Below the pieces are notes generated by a model, which saw nothing but the letters and a program-made list of their open reading frames with translations, ran no database searches and had not been told where the DNA came from. Positions 8,599-16,871 of a stretch of DNA of 64,000 bases are shown piece after piece; positions within the stretch are counted from its first letter, which is position 1; each line of letters begins with the position of its first letter. Source of the DNA: Sphingobium xenophagum NBRC 107872 (GTDB taxonomy: Bacteria; Pseudomonadota; Alphaproteobacteria; Sphingomonadales; Sphingomonadaceae); contig NZ_BARE01000018.1 of the NCBI RefSeq assembly GCF_000367345.1, positions 1-64,000 of the forward strand, read 5' to 3'. The position numbers and the translations under genes were made by a program.

Positions 8599-9429
8599 TT
8601 AGGCAGCGAGCGACTTCACCTTGTCGGTCACCACGGTCACGCGGGCGGTCAGCGGGCTGGCAACGTCGCTGGCCAGCTTCATCATCGCTTCGCTGCTCGT
8701 GGCGGCTTCCTTGGTGAAATCGTCAAAGCTGCTCGAAAACATCTGGCTTTGCAGCTGGAAGAATTCGGTCGGGGTCTTGACGGTCGCGAAGGACTTGAAA
8801 GAGGCGGTCGCCTTTTCGAAGCTCTTGCGGCTGTAGTCGACAGCTTCCTGGCCCAGGGTTTCCATGCCCTTGGCTGCGATCTTGCCGGATTCGACCATCG
8901 CTTCGACATTGCCCTTGGCGATGTCGCTGAATTCTTCGATGGCCTTGGTCGACTTTTCGACGCTGGCCTTCGCCTTTTCGTTCATGTCGGCATAAACGGT
9001 TTCCAGCTTCGCCTTGGCGTCTTCAGCGAACTTCTTGCCGGTTTCGATTACGTCGTTCATCGTTTTGGTTCCTTCTATGGCGGACAGCGTCTTGAGTGCG
9101 AACGGTTCGGCCTGCTCGGGCAAGCTCTTGGTCATTTCGGGTTCGGCCGGAGCCTCAGGCGGCGTGGCGTCTACGGGCGCCTGCGCCTCCGGTTCGGCAA
9201 CCGGTTCCGGAAGTGGCGGCGCGTCGACGGCGGTCGTCGCTGCAACAACGGCAGCGGGATTGGCGTCGATTGCTTTCACGCTGGACGCCGCCGCCTTACG
9301 CGGGGGCGCTTTCTTGGGTGCGGGGGCAATCGCCGCTTCGGCAGCCTTGAGCGCTTCGCTGGCCGACAAGGTCGTCGATGCGCTTTTAGCGCGCGGGGCG
9401 CTGCGTCCGGTCTTGGGTGTTACGGCCAT
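8599..9429 (-). CDS. Phasin family protein with long N-terminal extension
   Basis: Phasins coat polyhydroxyalkanoate granules. The last ~150 residues (from MNDVIETGKKF) are a helical, Lys/Glu-rich phasin domain ending in TARVTVVTDKVKSLAA. Before it lies a ~122-residue Ala/Pro/Lys-rich, probably disordered segment. Two starts are plausible. ATG 9429 has GGAGGAAAG well placed. ATG 9060, at the phasin domain itself, has AGAAGGA about 10 bases upstream and would give a normal 153-residue phasin. PHA synthase lies immediately upstream on the same strand, but this gene has its own promoter and operator-like sites. An older-style start at 9474 is less likely. Confidence 0.9.
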   Translation of the reverse strand: MAVTPKTGRSAPRAKSASTTLSASEALKAAEAAIAPAPKKAPPRKAAASSVKAIDANPAAVVAATTAVDAPPLPEPVAEPEAQAPVDATPPEAPAEPEMTKSLPEQAEPFALKTLSAIEGTKTMNDVIETGKKFAEDAKAKLETVYADMNEKAKASVEKSTKAIEEFSDIAKGNVEAMVESGKIAAKGMETLGQEAVDYSRKSFEKATASFKSFATVKTPTEFFQLQSQMFSSSFDDFTKEAATSSEAMMKLASDVASPLTARVTVVTDKVKSLAA

Positions 9430-9442
9430 GGACTTTCCTCCA

Positions 9443-9461
9443 TTTGTTGCAGTGCACAATA
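9443..9461. promoter_or_regulatory. Operator-like half of an inverted repeat at the phasin promoter (proximal copy)
   Basis: TTTGTTGCAGTGCACAATA matches the reverse complement of the copy at 9489-9507 at 18 of 19 positions. It covers the proposed -10 and transcription start of the phasin gene. TGCA-rich palindromes of this kind resemble sites for the PHA regulator PhaR (family knowledge, not tested). Confidence 0.6.
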
Positions 9462-9484
9462 GTCGCTTTGCCATGTGATTGCAA
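9456..9484 (-). promoter_or_regulatory. Candidate phasin promoter
   Basis: On the minus strand TTGCAA (9484-9479) is a -35 candidate and TATTGT (9461-9456) a -10 candidate, with exactly 17 bases between them. The -10 lies inside the proximal operator-like repeat and the -35 lies between the two repeats. Confidence 0.55.
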
Positions 9485-9488
9485 GACT

Positions 9489-9507
9489 TATTGTGCGCTG
9501 CAACAAA
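9489..9507. promoter_or_regulatory. Operator-like half of an inverted repeat at the phasin promoter (distal copy)
   Basis: TATTGTGCGCTGCAACAAA is the inverted partner of 9443-9461. It lies just upstream of the proposed -35. Two such sites flanking a promoter fit repression by a DNA-bending or tetrameric regulator such as PhaR. Confidence 0.6.
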
Positions 9508-9548
9508 AGCGTCACGCAGTAGGGTGGAGGAGGCGATCCAAGGGCTGG

Positions 9549-9572
9549 AAAAAGCGCGATTAACGCGCTTTT
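9549..9572 (-). terminator. Terminator overlapping the phaC stop codon
   Basis: AAAAGCGCG and CGCGCTTTT form a 9-bp perfect stem. The phaC TAA stop (complement of 9560-9562) sits in the 5-base loop. On the minus strand a run of five T follows. Confidence 0.8.
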
Positions 9573-11299
9573 ACATAGCGTCCGGGCGCATCTTCCACCG
9601 CCTTCAGCCGGCCCTTGCCCGGTACACGCGCCCCTTTGACCGGGACGGTCTGCGGATCGAGTCGTTCGATCCAGGCGCGCCAGTCGGGCCACCAGCTGCC
9701 CTTGGTTTCCTGCGCCGCGGTCAGGAAGGCGTCGAGCGTCGGCTGGCTATCCTCGCACGCCCAATATTGATATTTCTGCGCCGCCGGAGGATTGATGACC
9801 CCGGCGATATGCCCCGACCCTGCCAGCAGGAAGCGGACCGGCCCGGACAGATTTTCGGTAAGCTTCCACACGCTTTCCAGCGGCGCGATATGATCCTCTT
9901 TCCCCGCCTGCACATAAGCGGGCGTCGTGACTTTCGTGAGATCGATCGGCGTGCCGTCTACCGTGATGGCGCCGGGCACCACCAGCAGATTGTCGCGATA
10001 GAGCTGGGTCAGATAATCCCTGTGCCAGCGAGCGGGCAGATTGGTCGTGTCGCCATTCCAGTAGAGCAGGTCGAACGGCGGATAATCCTGCCCCAACAGA
10101 TAATTGTTGACGACATAGTTCCAGATCAGGTCGCGACCGCGCAGCAGGTTGAAGGTGAGCGCCATATAGCGCCCGTCCAGAAACCCCTGCGATGACAATT
10201 GGTCGACCAGCTTCATCTGTTCATTATCGATGAACAGGGTCAGGTCGCCCGCCCGGCTGAAATCGACCTGGGCGGTGAAGAAGGTCGCGCTCGCCACCTT
10301 GCCCCCCTCCCCGCGCGCGGCCAGCAGCGCCAGCGTTGCCGCCAGCGTGGTGCCCGCGACGCAATAGCCGATCGTATGCACGCTCGGCACGCCCAGCAGA
10401 TCGCGCACCGTATCGATCGCGTCGATCTGGCCGCGCAGGATATAATCGTCCCAGATCAGATCCTTCATCGATGCGTCGGCGGATTTCCAGGAGACGAGAA
10501 ACACGCTGATCCCCTGATCCACCGCCCATTTGACAAAGCTTTTCTGCGGGCTGAGGTCGAGGATATAGAAGCGGTTGATCCATGGCGGGAAGATGATGAG
10601 CGGCGTCGCCAGCACATCCGGCGTGGAAGGCGCATAATGGATAAGCTGGTAGAGCGGGGTTTCGTGGATGACCTTGCCAGGCGTCGCGGCGATATTGACG
10701 CCCAGTTCAAACTGGGTGCCGTCGGTATGGGTCAATTGGCCCTTTTCCAGATCGGCCAGCATATGCTGCAAGCCCTTGACCAGATTTTCGCCTCCACTCT
10801 CGATCGTCTTTTCCACCACGGTCGGGTTGGTCAGCGGGAAATTGGAGGGCGAAAGCGCATCGAGCATGCCGCTGGTCGCAAAGCGCAGCTTCGCCTTCTG
10901 CTTGGGATCGACGCCGTCGACGGCATCGGCCAGTTGCAGCATATAGTCCGAAACGAGCAGATAGCTTTGCCGGATCAGGTCGTAAAAGGGGTGCTGGGTC
11001 CAGGCGGGATCGGCAAAGCGGCGGTCCTTGCGCGCGGCCGGGCTGTCGGCCGGCACGGGTTCGGGCTTTTCGCGGAACATGCCGCCTGAATCGATGAAGC
11101 GCTGCCACATCGCCAGCCCTTCGTCAGCGAAACTCGTCTGGATACGCGCCACCGTTTCGGGCGAAAAGGGGAGCGTCTGGCCCGCGGCGCCCGCCGCCTG
11201 TTCCAGCATCAGTTGCTGGGCCTGACCAATCGCGTGGGTCCATTGCTGCATCTGTTCCAGCGTAGGCAGATGCGGCTCCATGATGTCGGCTTTATCCAT
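9560..11299 (-). CDS. phaC: Class I polyhydroxyalkanoate synthase PhaC
   Basis: It polymerises 3-hydroxyacyl-CoA into PHA on granules. The lipase-like box is GYCVAG with nucleophile Cys313. The rest of the triad is Asp469 (KEDHIAP) and His497 (GSGHIAG). The 579-residue length fits class I synthases, which act without a PhaE or PhaR subunit. ATG 11299 is chosen because AGGAG lies seven bases upstream; a GTG at 11305 is too close to it. The phasin gene follows on the same strand but has its own promoter. phaA, phaB and phaR are not in the window. Confidence 0.97.
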   Translation of the reverse strand: MDKADIMEPHLPTLEQMQQWTHAIGQAQQLMLEQAAGAAGQTLPFSPETVARIQTSFADEGLAMWQRFIDSGGMFREKPEPVPADSPAARKDRRFADPAWTQHPFYDLIRQSYLLVSDYMLQLADAVDGVDPKQKAKLRFATSGMLDALSPSNFPLTNPTVVEKTIESGGENLVKGLQHMLADLEKGQLTHTDGTQFELGVNIAATPGKVIHETPLYQLIHYAPSTPDVLATPLIIFPPWINRFYILDLSPQKSFVKWAVDQGISVFLVSWKSADASMKDLIWDDYILRGQIDAIDTVRDLLGVPSVHTIGYCVAGTTLAATLALLAARGEGGKVASATFFTAQVDFSRAGDLTLFIDNEQMKLVDQLSSQGFLDGRYMALTFNLLRGRDLIWNYVVNNYLLGQDYPPFDLLYWNGDTTNLPARWHRDYLTQLYRDNLLVVPGAITVDGTPIDLTKVTTPAYVQAGKEDHIAPLESVWKLTENLSGPVRFLLAGSGHIAGVINPPAAQKYQYWACEDSQPTLDAFLTAAQETKGSWWPDWRAWIERLDPQTVPVKGARVPGKGRLKAVEDAPGRYVKAR

Positions 11300-11442
11300 G
11301 GCCACTCTCCTGTTCCTGGCATCGTTTCATCGCATCGCTTTTTCTGGCGCGGCGCAAGCTGGCCGGTTATAGCCAGATTGTGACGCGGCAACGGCGCGAC
11401 ACGCACTATTCCCTACCGAGCGCTTTCAGGAAAGCCCCCAAA

Positions 11443-12651
11443 ATGTCCGAAGAATTCTACCGCATGAAACGCCTGCCCCCCTATGTCATCGCCGAAGTGA
11501 ACGCGATGCGGGCGGCCGCGCGCGCGGCGGGAGAGGATATTATCGACCTGGGCATGGGCAATCCCGATCTGCCGCCGCCGTCCCATGTCATCGACAAGCT
11601 GGTCGAGGTAGCGCGCAAGCCCGACGCCCATGGCTATTCCCAGTCGAAGGGGATTCCGGGCCTCCGCAAGGCGCAGGCCAATTATTATGGCCGCCGCTTC
11701 GGCGTGGATGTCGACCCGGAAACCGAGGTCGTCGTGACCATGGGATCGAAGGAAGGTCTGGCAAGCCTGGCCACCGCGATCACGGCGCCGGGCGATGTCG
11801 TGCTGGCCCCCAACCCCAGCTATCCGATCCATATGTTCGGCTTCATCCTGGCGGGCGCGACCATCCGGTCGGTGCCGACGACGCCGGACGACAATTATTT
11901 CCGCTCGCTCGACCGCGCCATGGCCTTCACCGTGCCGCGCCCGTCGATCCTGGTGGTCAATTATCCGTCCAACCCGACCGCCGAGACGGTGGACCTGGCC
12001 TTTTATGAGCGACTGGTCGCCTGGGCGAAGGAGAATAAGGTGTGGGTCTTGTCCGACCTTGCCTATTCCGAGCTATATTATGACGGCAACCCGACGCCAT
12101 CCATCCTGCAGGTGCCGGGCGCGAAGGACATTGCGATCGAGTTCACCTCGCTCAGCAAGACCTATTCGATGGCGGGCTGGCGGATCGGCTTTGCGGTCGG
12201 CAACAAGCAACTGATCGCGGCGATGAGCCGGGTGAAATCCTATCTCGACTACGGCGCGTTCACGCCGATCCAGGCGGCGGCCTGCGCCGCGCTCAACGGG
12301 CCGCAGGATATCGTGCAGAAGAATCGCGAACTGTACCACAAGCGCCGCGACGTGCTGGTCGAAAGCTTTGGCCGCGCTGGATGGGACATTCCCGCCCCGC
12401 CCGCGTCCATGTTCGCCTGGGCGCCGTTGCCGCCTGCGCTGAAGGACATGGGCAGCCTGGAATTTTCCAAGCAATTGCTGACCCATGCCAAGGTCGCGGT
12501 TGCGCCGGGCGTCGGCTATGGCGAGGATGGCGAAGGCTATGTCCGCATCGCTATGGTGGAAAATGAACAGCGGCTGCGGCAGGCGGCCCGCAACGTGAAG
12601 AAATATCTTCAGTCGATGGGCGTCAATACGCCAGCCAAGGGCGCGGCTTGA
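11443..12651 (+). CDS. alaC: Alanine-forming aminotransferase (AlaC-like, PLP fold type I)
   Basis: It probably converts pyruvate and glutamate to alanine and 2-oxoglutarate. The 402-residue protein resembles E. coli AlaC along its whole length (RLPPYV near the N terminus, MGNPDLPPP, GSKEGL, PNPSYPIH, NYPSNPTA). The PLP lysine is Lys239 in SLSKTYSMAGWRIGF. It may be labelled LL-diaminopimelate aminotransferase by automatic pipelines, but dapA-type lysine synthesis elsewhere does not require that. AGGAAAG lies eight bases before ATG 11443, so the upstream in-frame extension from 11380 is rejected. A DUF2721 gene follows after 16 bases. Confidence 0.92.
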   Translation: MSEEFYRMKRLPPYVIAEVNAMRAAARAAGEDIIDLGMGNPDLPPPSHVIDKLVEVARKPDAHGYSQSKGIPGLRKAQANYYGRRFGVDVDPETEVVVTMGSKEGLASLATAITAPGDVVLAPNPSYPIHMFGFILAGATIRSVPTTPDDNYFRSLDRAMAFTVPRPSILVVNYPSNPTAETVDLAFYERLVAWAKENKVWVLSDLAYSELYYDGNPTPSILQVPGAKDIAIEFTSLSKTYSMAGWRIGFAVGNKQLIAAMSRVKSYLDYGAFTPIQAAACAALNGPQDIVQKNRELYHKRRDVLVESFGRAGWDIPAPPASMFAWAPLPPALKDMGSLEFSKQLLTHAKVAVAPGVGYGEDGEGYVRIAMVENEQRLRQAARNVKKYLQSMGVNTPAKGAA

Positions 12652-12667
12652 CGATCGCAGTCGCGCC

Positions 12668-13150
12668 ATGATCCCCCTTCCCCAGGTTTCGCTGGTCTCT
12701 CAGACGATCCAGCTGGCGCTTGCCCCGGTGTTCCTGCTCGCTGGGATCGGCGCGTTCCTGAATGTCTCCGTCAGCAGGCTGGCGCGGATCATCGACCGGG
12801 CGCGGACGGTGGAGGCGGCGATCCTGACCACGCGCGGGCGCGAGCATGACCGGCTGGTGCATGAAATCCGCGTCCTCGACCAGCGGATGAGCGTCGTCAA
12901 TATGGCGATCTTCCTGTCGGTTGCGTCCGCCTGCGCGGTGTGTCTGGTCGTCATCCTGCTGTTTGCGGGCAATTTGTTCGACGCCCATCTGGGGACGCCG
13001 ATCGCCATATTGTTCAGCCTGGCGATGCTGTTGCAGGCAGGCGGCTTTGCGACCTTCATTCAGGAGATCCGGCTGGGGTCGAAGATCATCCATGTCCGCA
13101 ACGAAGTCCTGTATCATAAGGCCGAGATGGAAGAGCCGGACGCCGAATGA
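12668..13150 (+). CDS. DUF2721 membrane protein
   Basis: This 160-residue protein has an N-terminal membrane helix (residues ~10-33), a basic, coiled-coil-like cytoplasmic stretch rich in Arg (LARIIDRAR to RVLDQRM), then two more helices (about 75-100 and 108-128). That pattern matches the DUF2721 family, whose function is unknown. The ATG follows alaC by 16 bases and its stop overlaps the next gene by four bases (ATGA). It is therefore likely co-transcribed and translationally coupled with the 2Fe-2S gene. Confidence 0.85.
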   Translation: MIPLPQVSLVSQTIQLALAPVFLLAGIGAFLNVSVSRLARIIDRARTVEAAILTTRGREHDRLVHEIRVLDQRMSVVNMAIFLSVASACAVCLVVILLFAGNLFDAHLGTPIAILFSLAMLLQAGGFATFIQEIRLGSKIIHVRNEVLYHKAEMEEPDAE

Positions 13151-13716
13151 CGCGCTTCACCGTCAATGACCGGCCAGTCCAGTATCGCATGGACCCGGAC
13201 ACGCCGCTGCTATGGGCGCTGCGCGACGCATCGAACCTGACCGGCACCAAATATGGCTGCGGCACGGGCGACTGCGGCGCCTGCACGGTGGATATAGACG
13301 GGGAAGCGGTACGCTCCTGCCAGGTGACGATCGGCAAGACCGAAGGGCGTTTCGTCACCACGATCGAGGCGCTGTCGCCCGATCGCGGTCATCCGCTGCA
13401 ACAGGCGTTCGCCGCCGACAATGTGTCGCAATGCGGCTATTGCATCCCCGGCATGATCATGGCGGCGTCAGTGCTGCTGCGCCGGACCAATGATCCAAGC
13501 GACGCGGAAATTGACGCGGCGATCACCAATATCTGCCGGTGCGGCATCTATCCCCGGCTGCGCGGCGCGATCCGCCGGGCCGGGCGGATCATGCGGGGCG
13601 AAGATACGGGCACGGGCGATCAGGGAGCCGCCGCGCCGCCGCCGGGCATCACCCCGGAGGAGGCGGCCCGTACGATCCCGGCACTTGGTCGGGCAGCGCC
13701 TGCGCCCAAACGATAG
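13147..13716 (+). CDS. 2Fe-2S small subunit of a xanthine oxidase-family molybdenum hydroxylase (IorA-like), orphan
   Basis: Small subunits of this family pass electrons between a molybdopterin-containing large subunit and a carrier. The plant-ferredoxin-type cluster uses Cys38, Cys43, Cys46 and Cys58 (CGTGDCGAC). The second cluster uses Cys96, Cys99, Cys130 and Cys132 (CGYC and CRC). The layout matches isoquinoline 1-oxidoreductase alpha. A ~35-residue Ala/Pro-rich tail extends past the usual end near residue 150. The expected large subunit (iorB) is missing: the next gene is bphP on the opposite strand. It either pairs with a distant large subunit or has been repurposed. Confidence 0.9.
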   Translation: MTRFTVNDRPVQYRMDPDTPLLWALRDASNLTGTKYGCGTGDCGACTVDIDGEAVRSCQVTIGKTEGRFVTTIEALSPDRGHPLQQAFAADNVSQCGYCIPGMIMAASVLLRRTNDPSDAEIDAAITNICRCGIYPRLRGAIRRAGRIMRGEDTGTGDQGAAAPPPGITPEEAARTIPALGRAAPAPKR

Positions 13717-13726
13717 CGCTGCCCGA

Positions 13727-16291
13727 CTAGGCTGCGTCCTCGATCAGCGGCGTCATCGCCTGCGCCAGCGTCGCGCCCGAATAGGGCTTCTTGACCAGCG
13801 TGACATCGGCGAAGCGATCCGGCAGTTCCAGTCCGTCACCATAGCCGGTCGCAAACAGGAAGGGGATGCCCTGATCCGCCAGCAGATCGGCCACCGGCAT
13901 GCTGGTTTCCGCGCCCAGGTTGAAATCGAGCACCGCCAGATCGACCGGATGCTGATGAAGGGCTTCGCGCGCGCGGGCGGTGGTGGCGGCGGTCGTCACA
14001 TCCGCGCCCAGATCGCGCAGGGCGTCCTCCCCGTCCATGGCGATGATCATATTATCTTCCACAAGCAGGACGTGGCGCCCCTTGAGCAATGCGGGCGTCG
14101 CGGCAATGACGGGGCGCGAACGATCGGTGCCGACGACGTCGGGCAGCACCGACACGACATGAGTGGAAGGGATGCAGAAATGCGCCTCCAGCCCGGCCAG
14201 CCGGTAGTGGATTTCGGCGCGGCCATCCAGATCATAGGGGATGGATCGCTCGATCACGGTCGATCCAAAACCACGGCGCGTGGGCGCGACCACCGCGGGA
14301 CCGCCGCTTTCGCGCCAGTCGATCAGCAGGCTGCCATCCTGATCTACGCGCCAGTCGATCGTCACAGTCCCATTGTCCGACAGCGCGCCATATTTGGCGG
14401 CATTGGTCAGCATTTCGTGGATCACCAGCGCCATGACCGTGAAGCAACCAGGCGTCAGCAGCACATTGGGGCCAGACAGCCGCACCCGGTCGCGCCGTTC
14501 ACCCAGATACACGCCCGCCTCTACCTCTATCAGGTCATAGAGGCGCGCAGGGCTCCAGCGGTCGGCAGTGATCTGGTCGTGGGCGCGGGCCAGCGCGTGG
14601 ATGCGGCTTTCCAGCGTGCCGATGAAATCCTCTACCGACACGGCGCTGCTGCGCGTCTGCGACAAAAGCCCGCGAATCAGCGCCAATATGTTGCGGACCC
14701 GGTGATTGAGTTCCGCGATCAGCAATTCCTGCTTCTCATGCGCGCGCTGCCGTTCGGCATCCGCTGAATCGGACAGGCGCAGCACGACTTCCAGCAGGGC
14801 TGTGCGCAGGGCTTCGGCGACGCGCAATTGCGCGGGGGCGAAAGGCAGTGCCGTTCCCTTCACCAGTTCCGACCATTCCTCGAAACTTTTGCGCGGAGTG
14901 AGCCGCGGGCCATTGGGGCCATATTCGATATGCTTGTCCTGATTGCCCGCCCAGCGCACCGCACGCAACTGTTCGGCACGGAACAAGACCACATAGTCGC
15001 GCGGTCGGCGCGACAGCGGAATGGCGAGCAGCCCGGAAACGCGATCGGCATAAGCGGTCGCTTCGGGCAGGACGCGGCCGAGCGCATCGGTCGTATAGAC
15101 CTGACTGGCGGCGACGCGGTTGAGCATCGAGATGATGCCAGCGAACGCCGCTTCGTCAGGGGTCAGCCCCGACAGGCTGATCTGCCCGTCAATATAGACA
15201 CCAACGCCATCGGCCGGAATCGTGTCGAAGATGATGTCGCCCAGCCAGCGCGCGTTGGACAGCAGGTCATGATCCTGCGCCACGGCCGACATGAGCCGGT
15301 CGGCAACCTGTCTCGCCTTGCCCTCATAGTCGGCTGTCTCCGCGCGTTCGCGGCTTTCCAGCATCATCGAGAATATCTGGCCGAACAGTTCCGCCGCGCT
15401 GCGCTGGGCAAAGGTCGGCAGGCGCGGGGCGTAGTGGTGGCAGGCGAACAGCCCCCATAGCCGCCCTTCGACTATGATGGAGATGGAGAGCGACGCCCCC
15501 ACCCCCATATTGCGCAGATATTCGATATGGATGGGTGATACCGCGCGCGTGAGGCAGAGCGACATGTCGAGCGCCGCGCCGGTCGGATCGAGCGTCGGGA
15601 CGATCGGCACGGGCTGTGCATGAACATCGGCGATCACCCGGAAGATGTTGCGCAGATAGAGCGCGCGCGCCTGCACCGGAATGTCGGAGGCGGGGTAATG
15701 CAGGCCAAAGAAGCTGTCGATGCCGGGCCGCAGCGCTTCGGCCAGGACTTCGCCATCGCCGCCATCGGCGAAGCGATAGACCATCACCCGATCAAAGCCG
15801 GTCAGCGCCCGCACCTGTCGCGCACCATCGCGCAGGAAAGCCGTCATCCCATCGGCCTGTGCCAGTCGCGCAACCATGGAGCGAACGGTGCTGCTCGCCT
15901 CCATCTCGTCGGCGCTGGCGGGTTCGGCCTCTATCACCACCAGCGGACCGGAGAAATGGACGGCGACATCGAACGGCGCGCCGCCGGACATCAGCGGCAG
16001 GGAGAAGATGCGTTCCACCGAGTCGGCGCCACGCAGCAGGGTGATGCGGTTGCGCAGCGCATGGATCGCATCGGCATCCAGCAGGTCGCTGACCGGCTTG
16101 CCCAGCATGTCGTCCGGGGACAGGCCAATGAAGGCAGCGCTGTTGGCCGATACGCGCGAGACGAGCCAGTCGGCGGTCAGCGCGATCAGGAAACCGAAAG
16201 GTTGAACCGTGCCCAGCACATGGATCGGTTCCCGATCGCAATTGGTCAGATTGACGGCGAAGTCCGCGCCTGTACCGCCGCCATCAGCCAT
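13727..16291 (-). CDS. bphP: Bacteriophytochrome HWE histidine kinase with C-terminal receiver domain
   Basis: This is a red/far-red photoreceptor kinase. The 854 residues run PAS (biliverdin attachment Cys18 in NLTNCDREPIHVLG), GAF (YPASDIP), PHY (tongue motif TPRKSF), an HWE-type kinase (His in ELNHRVRNILALI), and a receiver (VEDN, phospho-Asp in AVLDFNLG, LVKKPYS). The receiver contains FLFATGYG, matching the FATGUY class of receivers that appear in alphaproteobacterial stress signalling. The open frame extends further upstream inside bphO, but homology starts at this ATG, which overlaps the bphO stop by eight bases. The two genes form an operon that makes sensor and chromophore together. 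Confidence 0.94.
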   Translation of the reverse strand: MADGGGTGADFAVNLTNCDREPIHVLGTVQPFGFLIALTADWLVSRVSANSAAFIGLSPDDMLGKPVSDLLDADAIHALRNRITLLRGADSVERIFSLPLMSGGAPFDVAVHFSGPLVVIEAEPASADEMEASSTVRSMVARLAQADGMTAFLRDGARQVRALTGFDRVMVYRFADGGDGEVLAEALRPGIDSFFGLHYPASDIPVQARALYLRNIFRVIADVHAQPVPIVPTLDPTGAALDMSLCLTRAVSPIHIEYLRNMGVGASLSISIIVEGRLWGLFACHHYAPRLPTFAQRSAAELFGQIFSMMLESRERAETADYEGKARQVADRLMSAVAQDHDLLSNARWLGDIIFDTIPADGVGVYIDGQISLSGLTPDEAAFAGIISMLNRVAASQVYTTDALGRVLPEATAYADRVSGLLAIPLSRRPRDYVVLFRAEQLRAVRWAGNQDKHIEYGPNGPRLTPRKSFEEWSELVKGTALPFAPAQLRVAEALRTALLEVVLRLSDSADAERQRAHEKQELLIAELNHRVRNILALIRGLLSQTRSSAVSVEDFIGTLESRIHALARAHDQITADRWSPARLYDLIEVEAGVYLGERRDRVRLSGPNVLLTPGCFTVMALVIHEMLTNAAKYGALSDNGTVTIDWRVDQDGSLLIDWRESGGPAVVAPTRRGFGSTVIERSIPYDLDGRAEIHYRLAGLEAHFCIPSTHVVSVLPDVVGTDRSRPVIAATPALLKGRHVLLVEDNMIIAMDGEDALRDLGADVTTAATTARAREALHQHPVDLAVLDFNLGAETSMPVADLLADQGIPFLFATGYGDGLELPDRFADVTLVKKPYSGATLAQAMTPLIEDAA

Positions 16292-16823
16292 GGGCAGTGG
16301 CCAGTTCAGCGCGGGTTGCGGCAGCAAAAAGGGCGAAGGCGGCCTGCGCGCCCTGCACGGCGTCGTCCAGCCAGTCGTCGCCCCTGTCAGCGGCTGCCCG
16401 ATCGAGCGCCTGCTGAAACGCGACCCAACCGCCCTTGCCATGGACGGCGGACAAATAGGCATGCGGCAGGCCGGGTGCGACCCGGCGCGCGAGCATCGCG
16501 CCACCCAGCCGCGACCCTTCCAGCGCATAAAGCAGCCCCCAGCGATAGCCATCGCGATCGGGATCAGCGAGCGAAAGGGGCGCGGGCATAGCCATATCCA
16601 TCGCCGCGAGATCCGCCGCGATCATGGGCAGGCGCGGCGATTCGGGGCGCGCAACCGATTCGAGCGCGCCCAGCGCGCGGGCATGGGCCGTCAGGAACGC
16701 AGCATAATCGCTTTCTGAATCAAGCCGATAGGCTGAAAATAGGCCATCAACATGGCTATGACTGTCGCTGGTAGCTTCGCGCAGGGCCTGACGGACGCCG
16801 CTGACATGGGGAGATTTATTCAC
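16284..16823 (-). CDS. bphO: Haem oxygenase supplying biliverdin to BphP (BphO)
   Basis: It opens haem to biliverdin, the BphP chromophore. The 179-residue protein has the expected N-terminal helix LREATSDSHSHVD, with His24 the likely proximal haem ligand. The distal helix carries the YALEGSRLGG stretch typical of BphO. The start is GTG, with AGGA seven bases upstream; no in-frame ATG is nearby. Its stop overlaps the bphP start. An FNR-like palindrome lies 35 bases upstream of the start. Confidence 0.9.
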   Translation of the reverse strand: MNKSPHVSGVRQALREATSDSHSHVDGLFSAYRLDSESDYAAFLTAHARALGALESVARPESPRLPMIAADLAAMDMAMPAPLSLADPDRDGYRWGLLYALEGSRLGGAMLARRVAPGLPHAYLSAVHGKGGWVAFQQALDRAAADRGDDWLDDAVQGAQAAFALFAAATRAELATAHG

Positions 16824-16857
16824 TCGGCAGTCCTATAGAGGGGGCAAGCACCCTGCA

Positions 16858-16871
16858 CTGATCTGGATCAG
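16858..16871. promoter_or_regulatory. FNR/FixK-like palindrome between bphO and an rcnB-like gene
   Basis: CTGATCTGGATCAG has perfect 5-base arms around CTGG. It matches the TTGAT-N4-ATCAA pattern of FNR/FixK sites at 8 of 10 arm positions. It lies 35 bases before the bphO GTG and about 195 bases before the divergent rcnB-like gene. The assignment is tentative. Confidence 0.35.

Noticed and set aside
16292..16552. Upstream extension of the bphP frame
   Set aside because: It lies inside bphO. Phytochrome similarity starts at ATG 16291, and the extension has no domain character.
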